This document shows, one piece after another, positions 1 to 12,610 of a stretch of 64,000 nt of DNA. Numbering within the stretch: the stretch's first letter is position 1; the number at the start of each line of letters is the position of its first letter. The translations under genes were made by a program, and so were the position numbers. Source of the stretch: Sympetrum striolatum (lineage: Eukaryota > Arthropoda > Insecta > Odonata > Libellulidae). Below the pieces are notes generated by a model that saw only the letters and a program-made list of their open reading frames with translations, had not been told where the DNA came from and did not search any database. The stretch spans positions 42,999,393 to 43,063,392 of the forward strand of contig OX388350.1 in NCBI GenBank assembly GCA_947579665.1, read 5' to 3'.

Positions 1-3000
1 TAGAGGAGTTTTTAATTTCATAAAGTCAAACAGCATATAAATTTTTCGGTGGATTTAAAATTCTATATTTTTTTTAATTCTAGCCGTTGACAAAGAATGT
101 ATAGTAATTCGAAATTTTTAATGACCTTCGATGTTTTAAAGCCTGTCTTTGAAAATATAGCTCCAAGTCTAGAAATACATTCCTTTTATTAAGAATCAAA
201 CCTGAATCCTCATCGCTAATTATAAATCGAATCTCAAAGCTTCGTTGGTTTTCTATTATAATCTAATACTTTTTATAGCAGGATCCATCCATGTGATATC
301 TTCAAAGTTTTCGTATAACTACTCCCTTCCATTTCTGATTAGCTTATATGAACATTCTGGTAATTCTAATTAAGATATTCAGTTTACTTCTAACTTTGTG
401 CAAGGTCTCAGTGAATGGCTAACTCCTTTTACGCCAGCTTCCCGCCTTCCTATTCGCTCCATCCAGCGTATTCATTTTCACATTCTAATCCACCAATGAA
501 ATCCTGCTAATAATATTTATCCTCGTGACTCTGCTTCAAAATTAGCTTCAGACTATGTGTACCTTTCAGCGGTTTCTATGCCCACTCTGGCGCTGCTTGC
601 CATCTGTAAATGAATTCTCATTATACGGAAACCGCCTGCTGCATTCTGCATAGGACCCGAACTAGAATTTTGTTTGCTTGTCTCTTAACCTCAAAGGATG
701 CTTTAGCTTTCTCTTCATCCTACTGGAGGACCTCTAGGTTTAGATGCTGTTTGAATATTGCTTATTCTTTCTTTCCAACGTCATTTCCTCATAATTTTTG
801 TATGTAGGAAGTGTTTACTTCTTCACGTCTTTACATCCTTTTCTTCAGCAAAGCGTTAACGATGTTTGTTGCAAATGAATTATTTGCTACCAACGCTTCC
901 CAGGTTTCTGTCTTTTTGTCTCAATATCATGGATAAATGACACACGTGTGTATGATATTCATAGTGTTCATTTGTATATACGTACAAGTAAGCTTAGCAT
1001 GTACCCAGTGTTGACTGGGAATGTCCCGTTTTGAAGTTATGGTTCAGGTTAATTTTGCATCCGTTCCCGCCCGTATGAACAAATCCAAGTTAGAATATAA
1101 AGGAAAATACAGATGTTTAAATTGGAGGAACTTAAACGATTATGAAATTAGCTCAGGCGCTGTAATGAGGAAATTCATTGTCTTTTATGGAAAAGAGAAG
1201 TTTTTCCGTGTACGAGTCCTAATTATAATGAGACTTAATTTGTATGTTAACAAAACGAAAGACAAAGTACATTTTTTCATAATATTAATGTATTCTCGTG
1301 GCTTTCCAGAAACGCATTTACAGCCTTATTTATAAATTTGTAAAATATTTTCACAACCATTCTAAAATTAAATATTTTTATCATTCGATTTTATTTTTTC
1401 GAAATTACGATTAGAGTGTATTTCTTTTGTTCTTTAATGGATTTAAAAACTCATTGTCGCTTGAAATACGATTTAAGTTAATTTTATGTTCTTTATATCG
1501 TAAATTGTCTTTCCAAGAACTATCAGAATATCAGCGCTAATATGATTATTTTAAATTCATTTTTAATAGGCCATATCCCATGTATAAGCAAGCTGAGACC
1601 TACGGATTACGCTCGTCCGTTGAAACTGGACTGGTATTGATTATAAAATAATAAGTGCATAAATAAATATGCGTGATATTACTGAAATTAGTGTTTTAAA
1701 TAAATAAAAACCTACTTTTTGCACAAGAATAAAAATAGATTTTTCTGCATGAAAATATCAGACCCCCTGAAAACAAATCCTTAGGAGTCTAAAGAATCAG
1801 AAATTAATACAAGACCGGATCTTGCTTTCGGAGAAACTTCGTTTTTTAACAAGAAGCCATGGTATTAATTAACCTTCATAAGTTCAGTCATATATTATTC
1901 TATTCTTATATAGTTGATAAAATGGTATGTATTATTAATATTTGATAGGCGAAACTAGAAGTTCATAAGTTCCCCGCTGTATTAAGATTCATCAGTTCCC
2001 AAAAATGTCCCGAAGTTCGCTTCGAATTTGAGAAAACTCTTTCCTTACTTCTTCCCTTATCCAAAGCGGGAGATTCTTATTGCTTTCACATTTTTTCCCT
2101 CGTTTTATTTCCACCTATCTCGCGTTTCAAATTTCGGCGAAAGAAAAACTTTTTCGTTCCGAGAAATCGCGAAATTTCCGGTTGTACGTGTCTTCCTAAA
2201 GGGACGTCAAACGGCATCGCATTTTCAGTTTTATTTCTCTTTTTCGTAAAGAGAAGGCATAATGTCACGGCTGCAGCGATCCGTCGGTTTTCACAGAGAG
2301 AAGGATAGAGAAGAGCCATAGAGGAAGAATTAGTCGGAGAGAAATACCTTATGACCTAATGACAGCGCCCCGGCGTGGATCCTGTTAAGCATTTTACTCT
2401 CCCGGAATGCGAGATACCGACTAATTAAGTCCGTGGTCATAATGATACTGCACCCGAGGACCGACCTCTCTTTGTGCAATTTCCTCACTTTCTCCCTTCC
2501 CGTTTTTATACCAAGTGGTTTTGTTCTATCTCTCCGTATCCCGTACCTTTATTGTAATATGTATATGAGTAGACGAGAAAGTCTTTTCCGCCCTCTAAAT
2601 GCTTGCTAATGATTGTTCTAAGTATAAGTGTGGCTGCTATAAGCGAGGTTGATGAGAATTAATTTATCCGTTCATTTTTATTTTGTTGCATAGGAAGTCG
2701 TTAGAATGAAAGTATTTTCAGAGTTTTTTAACCCTGTCGTAATGGAAAAGATTGCAAATGGTAAGGAGCATTTTCCCTATAAATTATCATATTTCTTTTT
2801 TTGATATTTTCTTTTGAATGCCTAGGGATTATAAATGTATTTATCTTAATTATTTGAATGTAGCTATAGGCGAAGACTTAACTAAGAAATAAGGATATTT
2901 AGGATTCCTATTCTGTTGCCATATCATACAGGAGACTGCACAAGTTTTAAAAATATCTCACATATCCAAAATTATATGTTCTATTTCTTAATTATAAAGA

Positions 3001-5375
3001 AATCAGGGCTCGGCGCGATAATTCACAAAAATTCTTTGTGATTATATTTGATCTTTTTTGTCGAAAGAAACTTTTCGCGTTTTTCATTTTATTATTTTTG
3101 CTGGGTTTGGGTTCCATTTTTACCTTTACGATGTATCATAACTTCACGCTCGACTTGTTTTCTAACATTAAGGAAGAAATCATAAAAAATCATGTTATCA
3201 TTTAAGAAATTTGATATCTTCGATTGAATCAAAACATTTACAACGTTTGTCAATTGTCTGCGTTGCCTTCTGATATTCTTGGACAATCAAGGTTGTTGTT
3301 TACTCACCAGTGACTATATGGTCTCTCTAAGAACAATAAGGATCTATCCATAATAAACTAGCATACCGTGATAATGTCATTGAACGTACGTTTATTGTAT
3401 TCAATGCAGTATTAATATTATCATTTATTCTCGTTGAGCCGTTGCTCATTTTAAATGAAAAAAACCTAATTGTTCGCGAATATAATTTACGGTTTGATAG
3501 AAATTGCTCAAAATCACCTTACAATAGAAACTTCCTTTAATTTCCGACTACACTTGGAAATCTTTGCTGGAGCTTATCCCTATAATAATGACAATAATAA
3601 TCTGATCACGGTTTTTGCTGCGTAGTTTAAGTGAAAATTCTCTTTTGTTTTCCATTCGATTTATCTTGCAATTTTTTTTGGCTATTATTCGATAAATCTT
3701 GTTCGGTATTTTCTGATGAACCCTAACTTTCGGGAATAGATCGTGACATTGAATCAGCTTTAGTCCATGGAAGGAAATCGATTCTTTATTTCTAATTTTA
3801 TTTCTTTGAGTCGTCGTGTTTACTTTTGAAGCCATCCAGTTTTCTCCTTCGACCTCAATTATTATTCAGGGGCTGTGTAGTCTTCTGTGCCTAAAAATTG
3901 AAAATTTTGAAGATAATGAATCTTTTTTCTCAGCAGTCTATGCTCGCGTAATAGTTCTCTAACTCCCGTGTACCATGATTCTATTTACCATACCCTTTAT
4001 ACATATGAAATATAAATTCATAGTGGTTTAGAAATTCATATATACCATGACCCCGTGTATTTCATATTTCTTACATCAAATACGTATTCATATCAAACTC
4101 CTCTTTCTGTATCATAGTCAACAGTTCCTTACGCATTTTAATTTATCAAGTCAAATAACTGTTTAGCAGAAAATTCAATTCTCCTTCTAGACTTTTGATA
4201 TTTCTCAATGTGCAATTTTAAAATTCCTACTGCTGCCATTTGTACAGAAATATTTACAGTACTTTTGTTTTAATTTCTTCTTCGGGATGACTTTTTGTTG
4301 AAAAGTATCGTAATTCCTCCATTAGCAAGTGCTGGAGAGGAACCGATCTTTGCCCATTCAGTTTTACGTCCCTTACATTTCTCTTGCTTCTTCTCATATA
4401 GCGATGTCAGCATCATCATCATGGAATATTCTTCACGTAAATTTAGAGTTATTTGAGTATTCGTGATGCAGCGAGCTGCCCAAATCTTAAAGAATGAATA
4501 GATGCATGTATTATTCATAGGATTCACGAAAATTTTATGGCACCTCAGCAGTGATCAATCTCTGGTTACCGAAGTCCATTTTCAAAACGGGATTCCCAAA
4601 GGGGGTTTGCGTTGCAAGTCACATTACATTCTTCTGTTTTGTAAAAGGCTCTATTCCCTCAGTGCACTACTTGTGAACTTCTTTCTCCTCCATATTGTGC
4701 ATCTGTGTGCCTGTAGTTTGAAATGATTATATATTCAGAAAGTAAGTTTCAAAAACTTCAAGCCTAACTTAGAGATTGAGGATGCGTTTCTAGAGTATAT
4801 GATCGAGTATCCACTGTAAGTACAAGTTTCCTTACTGTATATTGTTGAAGTAGATGTAGATATTCTTTCCCAGGTGATGGATTTGCCTACTTCTTGTTTG
4901 CGTATAGTAAGAAAAATTATTCTTTGAAAGCAAGTAGATCGAGTTTTGACTTAATATTATGGAATCCTATGAATCGGATTTATTTTGGTTGCCTTTTGTG
5001 GAATTTTAGGTGGATAAAATTACGTTTTTCTCAACTATACATACTATAGCCCCGCTTTAGCTGTGGTGTCTATCTATATTAAACTTTGGCTTGATCTATT
5101 CGTAATCAGAGGACCGTCGATGAAAATTTCCGTATGAATACTAACCAATGGAGTGCTAAGTAATTGTAAGAATTTCATGTGATACGATAATTTTGCATTG
5201 TGGTATTGTAAATGTATGTGGCATGGGGACTGATTGAGATTTAAAAAATAGAGATTTTTTAGGAGAATATTGATATAAAATGCTTTTTTATGAATGATGC
5301 TGTACTCAAATTTTAATTTCATAATCGTTAAATTTTTGCGTAATGTTTGTCGTAATCCTAGTTTGTATTGCTCTG
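1..5375. other. AT-rich non-coding stretch
   Basis: No gene, RNA or known mobile element is recognised here. The DNA is AT-rich with many short A and T runs. A GC-richer patch lies at about 2020-2490 and holds several CpG dinucleotides. The longest open frame (1021-1335, 104 codons, plus) has no recognisable domain, is rich in residues typical of translated AT-rich DNA and has no visible splice or promoter context, so it is not called as a gene. Confidence 0.6.
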
Positions 5376-5495
5376 CTGTAAAAGACCCTGAGCGCCTATT
5401 CCGTGATTCCGTGATAATGACTGGTGTTTACACCCCCTGCCACACGCCGAAAGGCGGCTTGTAGGGTATAAATCTAGATGTAGATGTAGATGAAA
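5376..5495 (+). mobile_element. Non-LTR retrotransposon 3' end, 5'-truncated copy
   Basis: A fragment of the same family as the minus-strand pseudogene at 31.1 kb. Both share a C-rich stretch, the hairpin CGCCGAAAGGCG (here at 5445-5456), then GGCTTG and AGGGT. The copy ends in a simple repeat of TAGATG (about 5472-5490), the kind of 3' tail made by target-primed reverse transcription in CR1/Jockey-type elements. No coding remains can be read with confidence upstream, so this is a short 5'-truncated insertion. The 5' limit is approximate. Confidence 0.72.
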
Positions 5496-8400
5496 ATTTC
5501 TCAGTTTACGTGTGAAAAATGAGGCTAAGCAAATATTCTACGAAGATTTTGGGAGAAGTTCTCAGGTTTGGATATTAGATGGTAAGAATAGAGATAGGAG
5601 AACTGACGCTCCAAAGTTGTTTCGATGCAGTAATTATATCAAGTAAAATTTGTATGCCTAATTTTTAGAGTGGAATTTATGTTCCTTGTTTTTCCTACCT
5701 ACTTGGTCTTAGATTCCATGCAATGCTTCTCGAAGACAGCCATAATACTTTATGAGCTTGATTGTGAATGATAATGTTATTTTTTTGTTAACATAAATTA
5801 CTTGTGTCAGTTTTTCTAGATTTTTCTTAGGTGAAGGATCTAAACAAGCAGTAACGTAAGGTTAGAATAGATTCAGAATGTTTTCAAGATATTTCTTGCT
5901 CGAAGGTGATTCTTTGTACTACTCGAAAGATGCATCAGTCGTTAGCTAAGATGAGAAATTTTCTCTCACGGAACTCTGCTGGATGTTTTATAACATCAAT
6001 ATATTTCTCACCGTCGACCTCAGAGTTTAGGAGACATCCTCCATTTTGCGCTTCTCCTAGGAGATATCGGTGATTTATGTTACGACGTAGATACTCTTGG
6101 AAAAAGCGAAATGTATTAGCGGTCGTGAAAACTCCAATTCTGTAAGAGGGTTACTTCGGATGCATATCTGAGGCTTTCGAGAACGGAGAAAATATTCAGA
6201 TTTCCTCCGGGATTTTTCCTGTGATTTTTATGAAGTGGTGCTTAACTCATTGTCAAGAGTCGTATTTCTGTGTGAAAATTCGTAGTCGAAAAATACATAT
6301 TTGCGTTTTGGCCTATCCATTATCTTTTCCTACTGAAAAACGGTCGATATTACATCATGCTGTTTGTGTGGGCCTCCAAAGAACCTTGGTTTGCGGGATA
6401 TCTCGGCCCGACCCCAACGGGAATCCGTGTTTCATGCGTCGTGTTCGAGTTTTTTCTCCGAGGTACTCTCGTGTTTAATGATACGTAACGCCATTGCTTC
6501 CTCACAGGAAAACATTCATATCTGCCGTAGCTGGGTCAAGGGCAAGCTTTCGAAGCTACGATTCCTTAGCTTTCTTATTTCTTTTCTGGGTACTTAAAGC
6601 GGGATCCAGCCAATCCTCTTCCGCAAATAGCGAATTCTAGGAAATTGAGAAAATATACTTTCGGAATGTATTGGAAACTCATCAACAGCATAAGAGCTGG
6701 TGCTCCTTAACAAAATATGGTTACTTAGAAATTCATTGAGGTAATGTTTACTTGTATCATTGTTTATCATTAATCTCATAAACATCTCTGTAAAATCAAC
6801 GGAGGGGACCGAGATATGGAAGTAACAAACATAGTTACATAGTAACAAACAAAACCATTTCGTTTCATAGTAACAAAAGTATGTATTATTTTTATGTTTC
6901 AACATTTCTATGTCTCCACCGTCCATTTATTGGGTTCGATAGAAGGTAAGACGTTTTGTCTCATCTCGCCCGAGTAGAGACTATTTATTATTATTAATTA
7001 TTTTATATTACGATAGTATGTAATTTTTTGATTAAAAAGTTACTTCTCTTTGCTGCAATTGTGTGAAGAAGAATGTATGTTTGATTAGATTTGTTAATTC
7101 TGTATAAGAGCGAATTATCAGTGAATGTTGAGGTTTATGTTTTTGTATTCGATAAGCGATTTAGGTTTTTCTAGCAAAATAAATTCAAATTATACATTGA
7201 AACTATACACATTTAATTTTTTAATAAAGTTGATTTATAATTTGTAAGATTGTGAGAAATTGGATTCACTCTGAAAATGAATGATAAATTAAAAAATTAA
7301 TTTTATTCGTTGGGCAAATAGTATTTGTTTTGAAAATTTGTAATATGAGAAAGAATGCTGTTCAAAAGTTTCCATTTCTAGTTCTTCTATTGTGATAGTG
7401 TTTGCTGTGAATGTCAATGGAATTGAGTTGTTCAATTTTCATTTAAGAAAACTTAAATCGTATAATATAACATAATCGTATACAGGTGCAGCTTGGTATT
7501 ATAAATGCTAATTAGCATTGAAGGAGTGAATCAACTATGTCACTGCTCGGAAAAGAATCATTCACAGGTGTTTAACGAGAGGAGATAATCTCTAATGTTT
7601 TTCCACGTTTAAGTGCATTAGCGAGTTAGATTTATTTGTTCCTTCCATTTGAGCTCAAGACGCAACTCTCCATTTCTGCAGTTCAAGCACGTACTTGTGT
7701 AGTGGGTTTGTTTAACTTTAGTAATAGAAGCGAACGAGAATGGTTTCTCTTTATCTCCATCCGAGATTTGTCCTTGTGTGCGCATTATCTCTTCGCTAGG
7801 TACGAAAGCAATTCATCCTTAGGGTGGCGGCGTCGTTAGGTCTGTATTAGTCTCTCTTCGGACAAAAGGGACTCCCACTTCATTTGTTCGATGCATCTCC
7901 ACTTCCTCGAATTTCCACGCCATTGAATTGGTCTCCGTTCGAATGCCCTTTAGAATCTTACAGCGGTCGTCTGTTTTACCACTTGTAGTGGAAATTAATG
8001 GCGGGTGTTCTATAGTTTGTGGTAGAAGTGAAAATCTCCCAGATATATTTTGCGTGTTTATGAATTTTTTCTTTAATTATTTATTAAATTGAATATCCCT
8101 CTATGTATTCAATCGGCAGAGAAAACGAACCGATTTTAATTTGTATGAATTATTTGATGTTGTACAATATTTCGATTTTACACTTTTTCTTTACATAGTT
8201 TGGTACTTTATTTAAGTGATGATTTTGTACTTGGTTCTGCTTACCATATTATTTATTGTTAAAAGCATTGTATAACTAAAATATTATTTACCATCATACT
8301 AAATTATTATGAATATAAATTATAATTCGGCTTGAACGACAGTGTTATCCGAATTTTCATAAAAGTATCGTATCCCGGTTTTCCTTTTGTTTTGAGTAAC

Positions 8401-10813
8401 TTAAGTTTTATTACTACCCCCTTAGCTCCACTTAAGTCATCTAGAATCAGTTCAATCTCTTTTTATTAATCGGAATTGATTCTAAAATTAAGGTTTTATA
8501 ATTATTATGATTGATAAGGATGACAGTTTGTTGTCATTTGTAATAATGTAAGTTGTTTTATAAATTCTGTTGAAACACCAACTAAACTATCACGTAATTT
8601 ACCTTGAAGAGAAGTCCTCGGCCGCTTGCCTTATCATGAATATTAAATAAATAACCCTTCAGTGAAACTAGAACTTTTTTATCAGCATTAAATTAATAAT
8701 CTTTTCCTATTCTTAGGTCATACATTTTTTGTGGCTAATATTTTTCTCCTGATTCTTCTCATGATGCTCCTTATCTTTGAATGCGTTATCCCATTGATAG
8801 TATTGTTCTGTAATTGAATCTAGTAACCTATTCTCGGAAATATCTTACGTATAAACTTCGAAAAAATAATATTTTACTTCATAGCTGCATAAAACAGTTT
8901 TTAAAATGAATTTTCAGAGGTAGATTCTTGTTATTGAAGGTGAACTACGGAAAAAATTCTTTCAAAAGCTATCACAAATTTCTTATCATTAAGGTTTCAG
9001 TTGATTCGCTGTATATATCTCTCTTTTTAAACAAATTTTAACTTTTGATTCTTTAAGGAAATAGTTTTTCTCAGTAAACAGATAAAGCAAATCGTTGTGG
9101 GAAGGCATTCTCCAGAGTATTTATTTAGAGCGAAATAAATTCCACAGAAGCTTCGCAGACATCGAATTTATGCATCGAATTCCCGAGGGAATCCAGTAAT
9201 CTCACGTATCATCAGCTCTCCGCAGAAATTCGCAGCGACTTTCACCGGAACCCCTTCGTTATCTCAACTTTCTTCTTTTCCACGAAGATTAGGCCCGTCG
9301 AATAGGACGTACACTTATTTTTCACGTCCGGAGCGATTTATCCGTTTCCCTTTGATTCCTTTGGGAGAGTAAATTGAGGCGTCCTCAAGGAACCTTTAAC
9401 GCCTGGATTGGGAGGAGGCAGTCAGAAAGGGTCAAAAGAGAAGGATTCGGCGGGCCGCGTGTGCTCCGAATCGTAATCGGCGTACAAATGGAGAAAGAGT
9501 TAGGGCGTTACCCTTTGCAGACGTGGAGAACGCTCTTTTAAAAGAGAAGAATGGACTCAGAAGGGATTATATGTGAAAAATTGCGGATGGCCGCAAATTG
9601 GGCGTGATTCGAGGGGAACCTCACGGATATCTTTCGATTATTTTCTCAGATCGTACGGTTTTGTTGATAGGTTTTTTCAACTACGGTATTTTGGAACTCG
9701 GGGATCGGTGAGCTGTTACTCTGGATTCTGATAATCTGATTCTACTATGAACAGTATTTTAAACTTCAACTTGAGCAAACAAATTAATACGTTAGGCATT
9801 AGTTAGTTGATCATTCCATTTTGCGTTTTTCGCCCTTCGATCAAATGGTGCCAATTTTAATAAAAATAATACAATATAAGCATGCAACGTAATAAAATGG
9901 GTGTTTAATAATATTTAAAAACTTATTCAACTGAATGAAATTTTTTATAAATTTTATTTTACCTGCATTTTTGCTTGTAAAAAATATTTTGTATGTTAGA
10001 ATTCCAACAAATAAAAATTGGATCAATTTAATTTTTAAAGAAGATAATTTCAAATAGCTTTAATTTCATCTCTACGCTCTACGTAAATCATCCTGCATCC
10101 ATAACCATGAAAGGAAAAGGAAATCGAAATTTAAAGGGAAATATTCTGCTGATTAAATCTAATCCTAAGATTTGAATTAGGAAGAATGTAAAACCCTCCA
10201 GAAATACTACAAGAAAAGGAGCGAGGAAATCTTACGAAACGCGGTTGCAACTAACATTAAAAGAAAAGAAATAAGAAAAAGGAAGGAAATTGTTCGCCTT
10301 AAATCTGAGTAGTTAAAAATATAAATATTAATTTATCATAGATACCTAATAGACAATTTGTTAATTTATAGATTAGAAAGTAATATATTAATGGTAATAA
10401 TGCATGTTAGTATCAATAATAAGGGCTTGGTAGAGAAAATTGTGAAGGTTGAGTCACGAATAATAACTATAATCTTAAAAATCATTATAATAATGAGAAG
10501 ATTGTTTTCCCAGAGTCAAGGTGGTTGATGACTAATCTATATGATCGAAACACAAGCATATCTAGGTCAATTAGAGCTCGAAGACGATAGAATCCCCTCG
10601 CATCTCGTTGCGTGTCGGATCTCTTTAAAAATTTCTAATCGAGCGTATGGAAGCAGATTGCCTGCGGCCAAGCAAAGAATTCCTCATCCAACGTATCCCT
10701 CGCCTTCGCAGTCACTCGATCCGTATTATTGTCAGTGGAAGAGTAATTTGGAACGTGGAGACGTTATTCGATTAGAGTAATTGCTCTCTCTCCCCTGACC
10801 GTCTGCCTTCCCT
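5496..10813. other. Non-coding stretch with GC-richer patches
   Basis: No exon or element recognised. Two patches are richer in G, C and CpG than the surroundings: about 7620-8000 and about 9120-9640. The second contains CpG-bearing words such as TTCGGCGGGCCGCG. Such patches recur through the window and may be regulatory, but nothing in the sequence proves this. Open frames are 110 codons or shorter and unrecognised. A short stretch at 6825-6890 repeats the word AGTAACAAA three times. Confidence 0.55.
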
Positions 10814-10906
10814 TTAAATGTCTTTTAGACCCGTCCGTGGAATTTTCTCCATAGGTTAAAAGGGCTGGATCGCATTCTGAGATAAAGCGGTCCTTCCCTG
10901 GATTAA
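10814..10906 (+). repeat. Tandem duplication unit 1 (split by transposon)
   Basis: First copy of a roughly 90-bp unit that begins TTAAAT, contains TTTTAGACCCGTCCGTGG and GGTTAAAAG, and ends CCTTCCCTGGATTAA. The second copy is at 11745-11844. The two were adjacent before the 10907-11744 element inserted at the TTAA that joins them. The copies differ by scattered substitutions and a 7-bp length change near the 3' end, so the duplication is not recent. Confidence 0.85.
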
Positions 10907-11744
10907 CACTAGAAGGACGAGAGTTTCGCTCTACCTGGAAGGACGGGAGGTGGTCATTTGACCTTTTCGGTCCTCAATACCTATTATATTGCTTCTTTGC
11001 ATTATGGAGGAGTTTTATTGTTTATTTTAAGCATGTCTGTATACTTACTGCAACATTGAATTACTGTTTTTCCATCGATCGATAGTTTAGAAGAATTTTC
11101 TAGATGCAGCGAATAATTCATTATTTACACTATAGGGCTTTGAATAATAATCATGCTCTACTCAAGTTCCCCTGAAACATCATTTATATGGTTATTATTG
11201 TAATGAATTATTTAAATATAAGTATATTCAGGAGAATTAAAAAAAAAAATCGGAAAGAAAGATAAATATTTGGCTTGAAAAGAGAAAGTAGTCAAATTAC
11301 TACCAGCCGTCCTAGGTATAACATGATGTAAAAATTACCACATTTAAAAAAACGGACTTGAAAATGTCTGACGGGGCCTGGAATCGAACCCGGGATCTTC
11401 CTCTATCCTCCTGGACAGATAAGTGTTCGGTGCCAGGCTGCCTGTATGGTTAAGGCAGCCTCCCGGCTAGAGGAAGAACCCGGGTTTGATTCCCGGCCCC
11501 GTTAGACTTTTTCAAGTCCGATTTTCCCTAGGACTTTTGCTGAGTTCACGCCCTTATGTGTTAAGTACCTTTGACTCTTTCCTTACCTCATTTTTGTTAG
11601 AAAATTTTTAATTCGTTCTTATTAAATTTGGGATGGTATCACTCAAAGTCAAATAGTTTCAAAGAATTGAAAAATATTTAACTTCAGTAATTTTAAAGTA
11701 AAACGCTGAATAATTGGTCAAATGCCACCGCCGTCCTTCTAGTG
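10907..11744. mobile_element. TTAA-flanked non-autonomous DNA transposon (piggyBac-like MITE)
   Basis: An 838-bp element bounded on both sides by TTAA (10903-10906 and 11745-11748). It has terminal inverted repeats: CACTAGAAGGACG at the left and its reverse complement at 11732-11744. A subterminal GGTCATTTGACC at 10952-10963 is matched by GGTCAAATGCCACC at 11716-11729. The left end has an extra stretch of about 30 bp between the terminal and subterminal parts, with a second GGAAGGACGGG at 10938-10948. Duplication of TTAA on insertion is the hallmark of the piggyBac superfamily. There is no transposase frame, so it would depend on a transposase supplied elsewhere. Superfamily assignment rests on TTAA plus the inverted ends only. 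Confidence 0.8.
11353..11520. repeat. Fold-back of two tRNA-like B-box sequences inside the MITE
   Basis: Arms 11353-11406 and 11468-11520 are near-perfect reverse complements of about 53 bp around a 61-bp spacer. Each arm carries a T-arm/B-box like that of a tRNA gene: GGTTTGATTCC on plus at 11483-11493, and GGTTCGATTCC on minus at about 11380-11390. The plus copy is followed by TTTTT (11507-11511), a possible RNA polymerase III terminator. The spacer contains a smaller stem, GGCTGCC with GGCAGCC. No complete cloverleaf is seen, because the 5' acceptor strand is missing. It may be a captured tRNA or SINE half that became inverted. Confidence 0.75.
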
Positions 11745-11844
11745 TTAAATCTCTTTTAGACCCGTCCGTGGAATTTTCTCTAAAGGTTAAAAGAACCGAA
11801 TCGCATTCTGTGATAAAGGAATCCTTTGTCCTTCCCTGGATTAA
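11745..11844 (+). repeat. Tandem duplication unit 2
   Basis: Second copy of the unit at 10814-10906, starting at the TTAA that also serves as the right target-site copy of the transposon. It again contains TTTTAGACCCGTCCGTGG, GGTTAAAAG, CGCATTCTG and CCTTCCCTGGATTAA. Beyond it the sequence (CATGACGTCC) no longer repeats. Confidence 0.85.
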
Positions 11845-12313
11845 CATGACGTCCAAATGGCGACTGTCCCTAATCTAGCGTTAGTAAATCCGTAAATTCG
11901 CTTCACCCTGCGCGTGTGCACAGCAATTTGTCAGGTATTAATTTGAGGTATGGCCACCGCCCGCGCTGGGATCGATTCGGGAGTATTTTTAAACCCATAC
12001 ATCCCGGTCAATCATTTCCCTCCGAAGAGTATCATGTGGTCGCTATAGGCCTCCGGTGTAAAATTAGCATTGAGTTTGCGGTTTCAGTGATGTTTTCCAG
12101 GTGGGCGTGGTCGTTTTGCGCGCAGCTTTACTTCCCGTAATTTTGTCGTCCCTTTTTTTCTAATCTGAGCAAAATGGTCACTCGGAAAATTGTCAACTTA
12201 GTAAAGTGATTCACTTTGATAATAGTCCGTCTTTTTTCAGAAATTTGGCCATTCCCATTAAAGCATATTTCGGATAAATGTAAAGATAATCTATTCCGTG
12301 TCCTTTACTTCTT
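11845..12313. other. Non-coding, nothing recognised
   Basis: A mixed-composition stretch with a moderately GC-rich part at about 11890-12140. A 74-codon frame there has no recognisable feature. Confidence 0.55.
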
Positions 12314-12610
12314 ATATTCGTGGCAGTGAATTAGAAAATACTAGTCCTTGGTGGAGAATAGTATCCTTAGAGAGCACAGAGAGAAGTCTTTTGAATAGTA
12401 AATAATTGGTATCCTTAAATACTAGTAGAAATATCCAACTTCTATTTTCATAAACTGTAAATATCATCTAATTTGTTTATTTGGTTCGAATATTCTTGGC
12501 AGTGATATAGTAAATGATAGTCCTTTGTATAGAATAGTATCCTTAGATAGTATAGAGAAAAGTCCTTACAATGGTATTTAATTGGCATCCTTAATTACTA
12601 GAATTATTCC
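12314..12610 (+). repeat. Diverged tandem duplication, period 176 bp
   Basis: Two units begin at 12314 and 12490. Shared words in the same order are ATATTC, GGCAGTGA, AGTCCTT, GAATAGTATCCTTAGA, AGAGA, AAGTC, TAATTGG, ATCCTTAA, TACTAG and ATCC/TTCC. The second unit ends near 12610. It is a local duplication of unknown origin with no coding potential. Confidence 0.8.
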
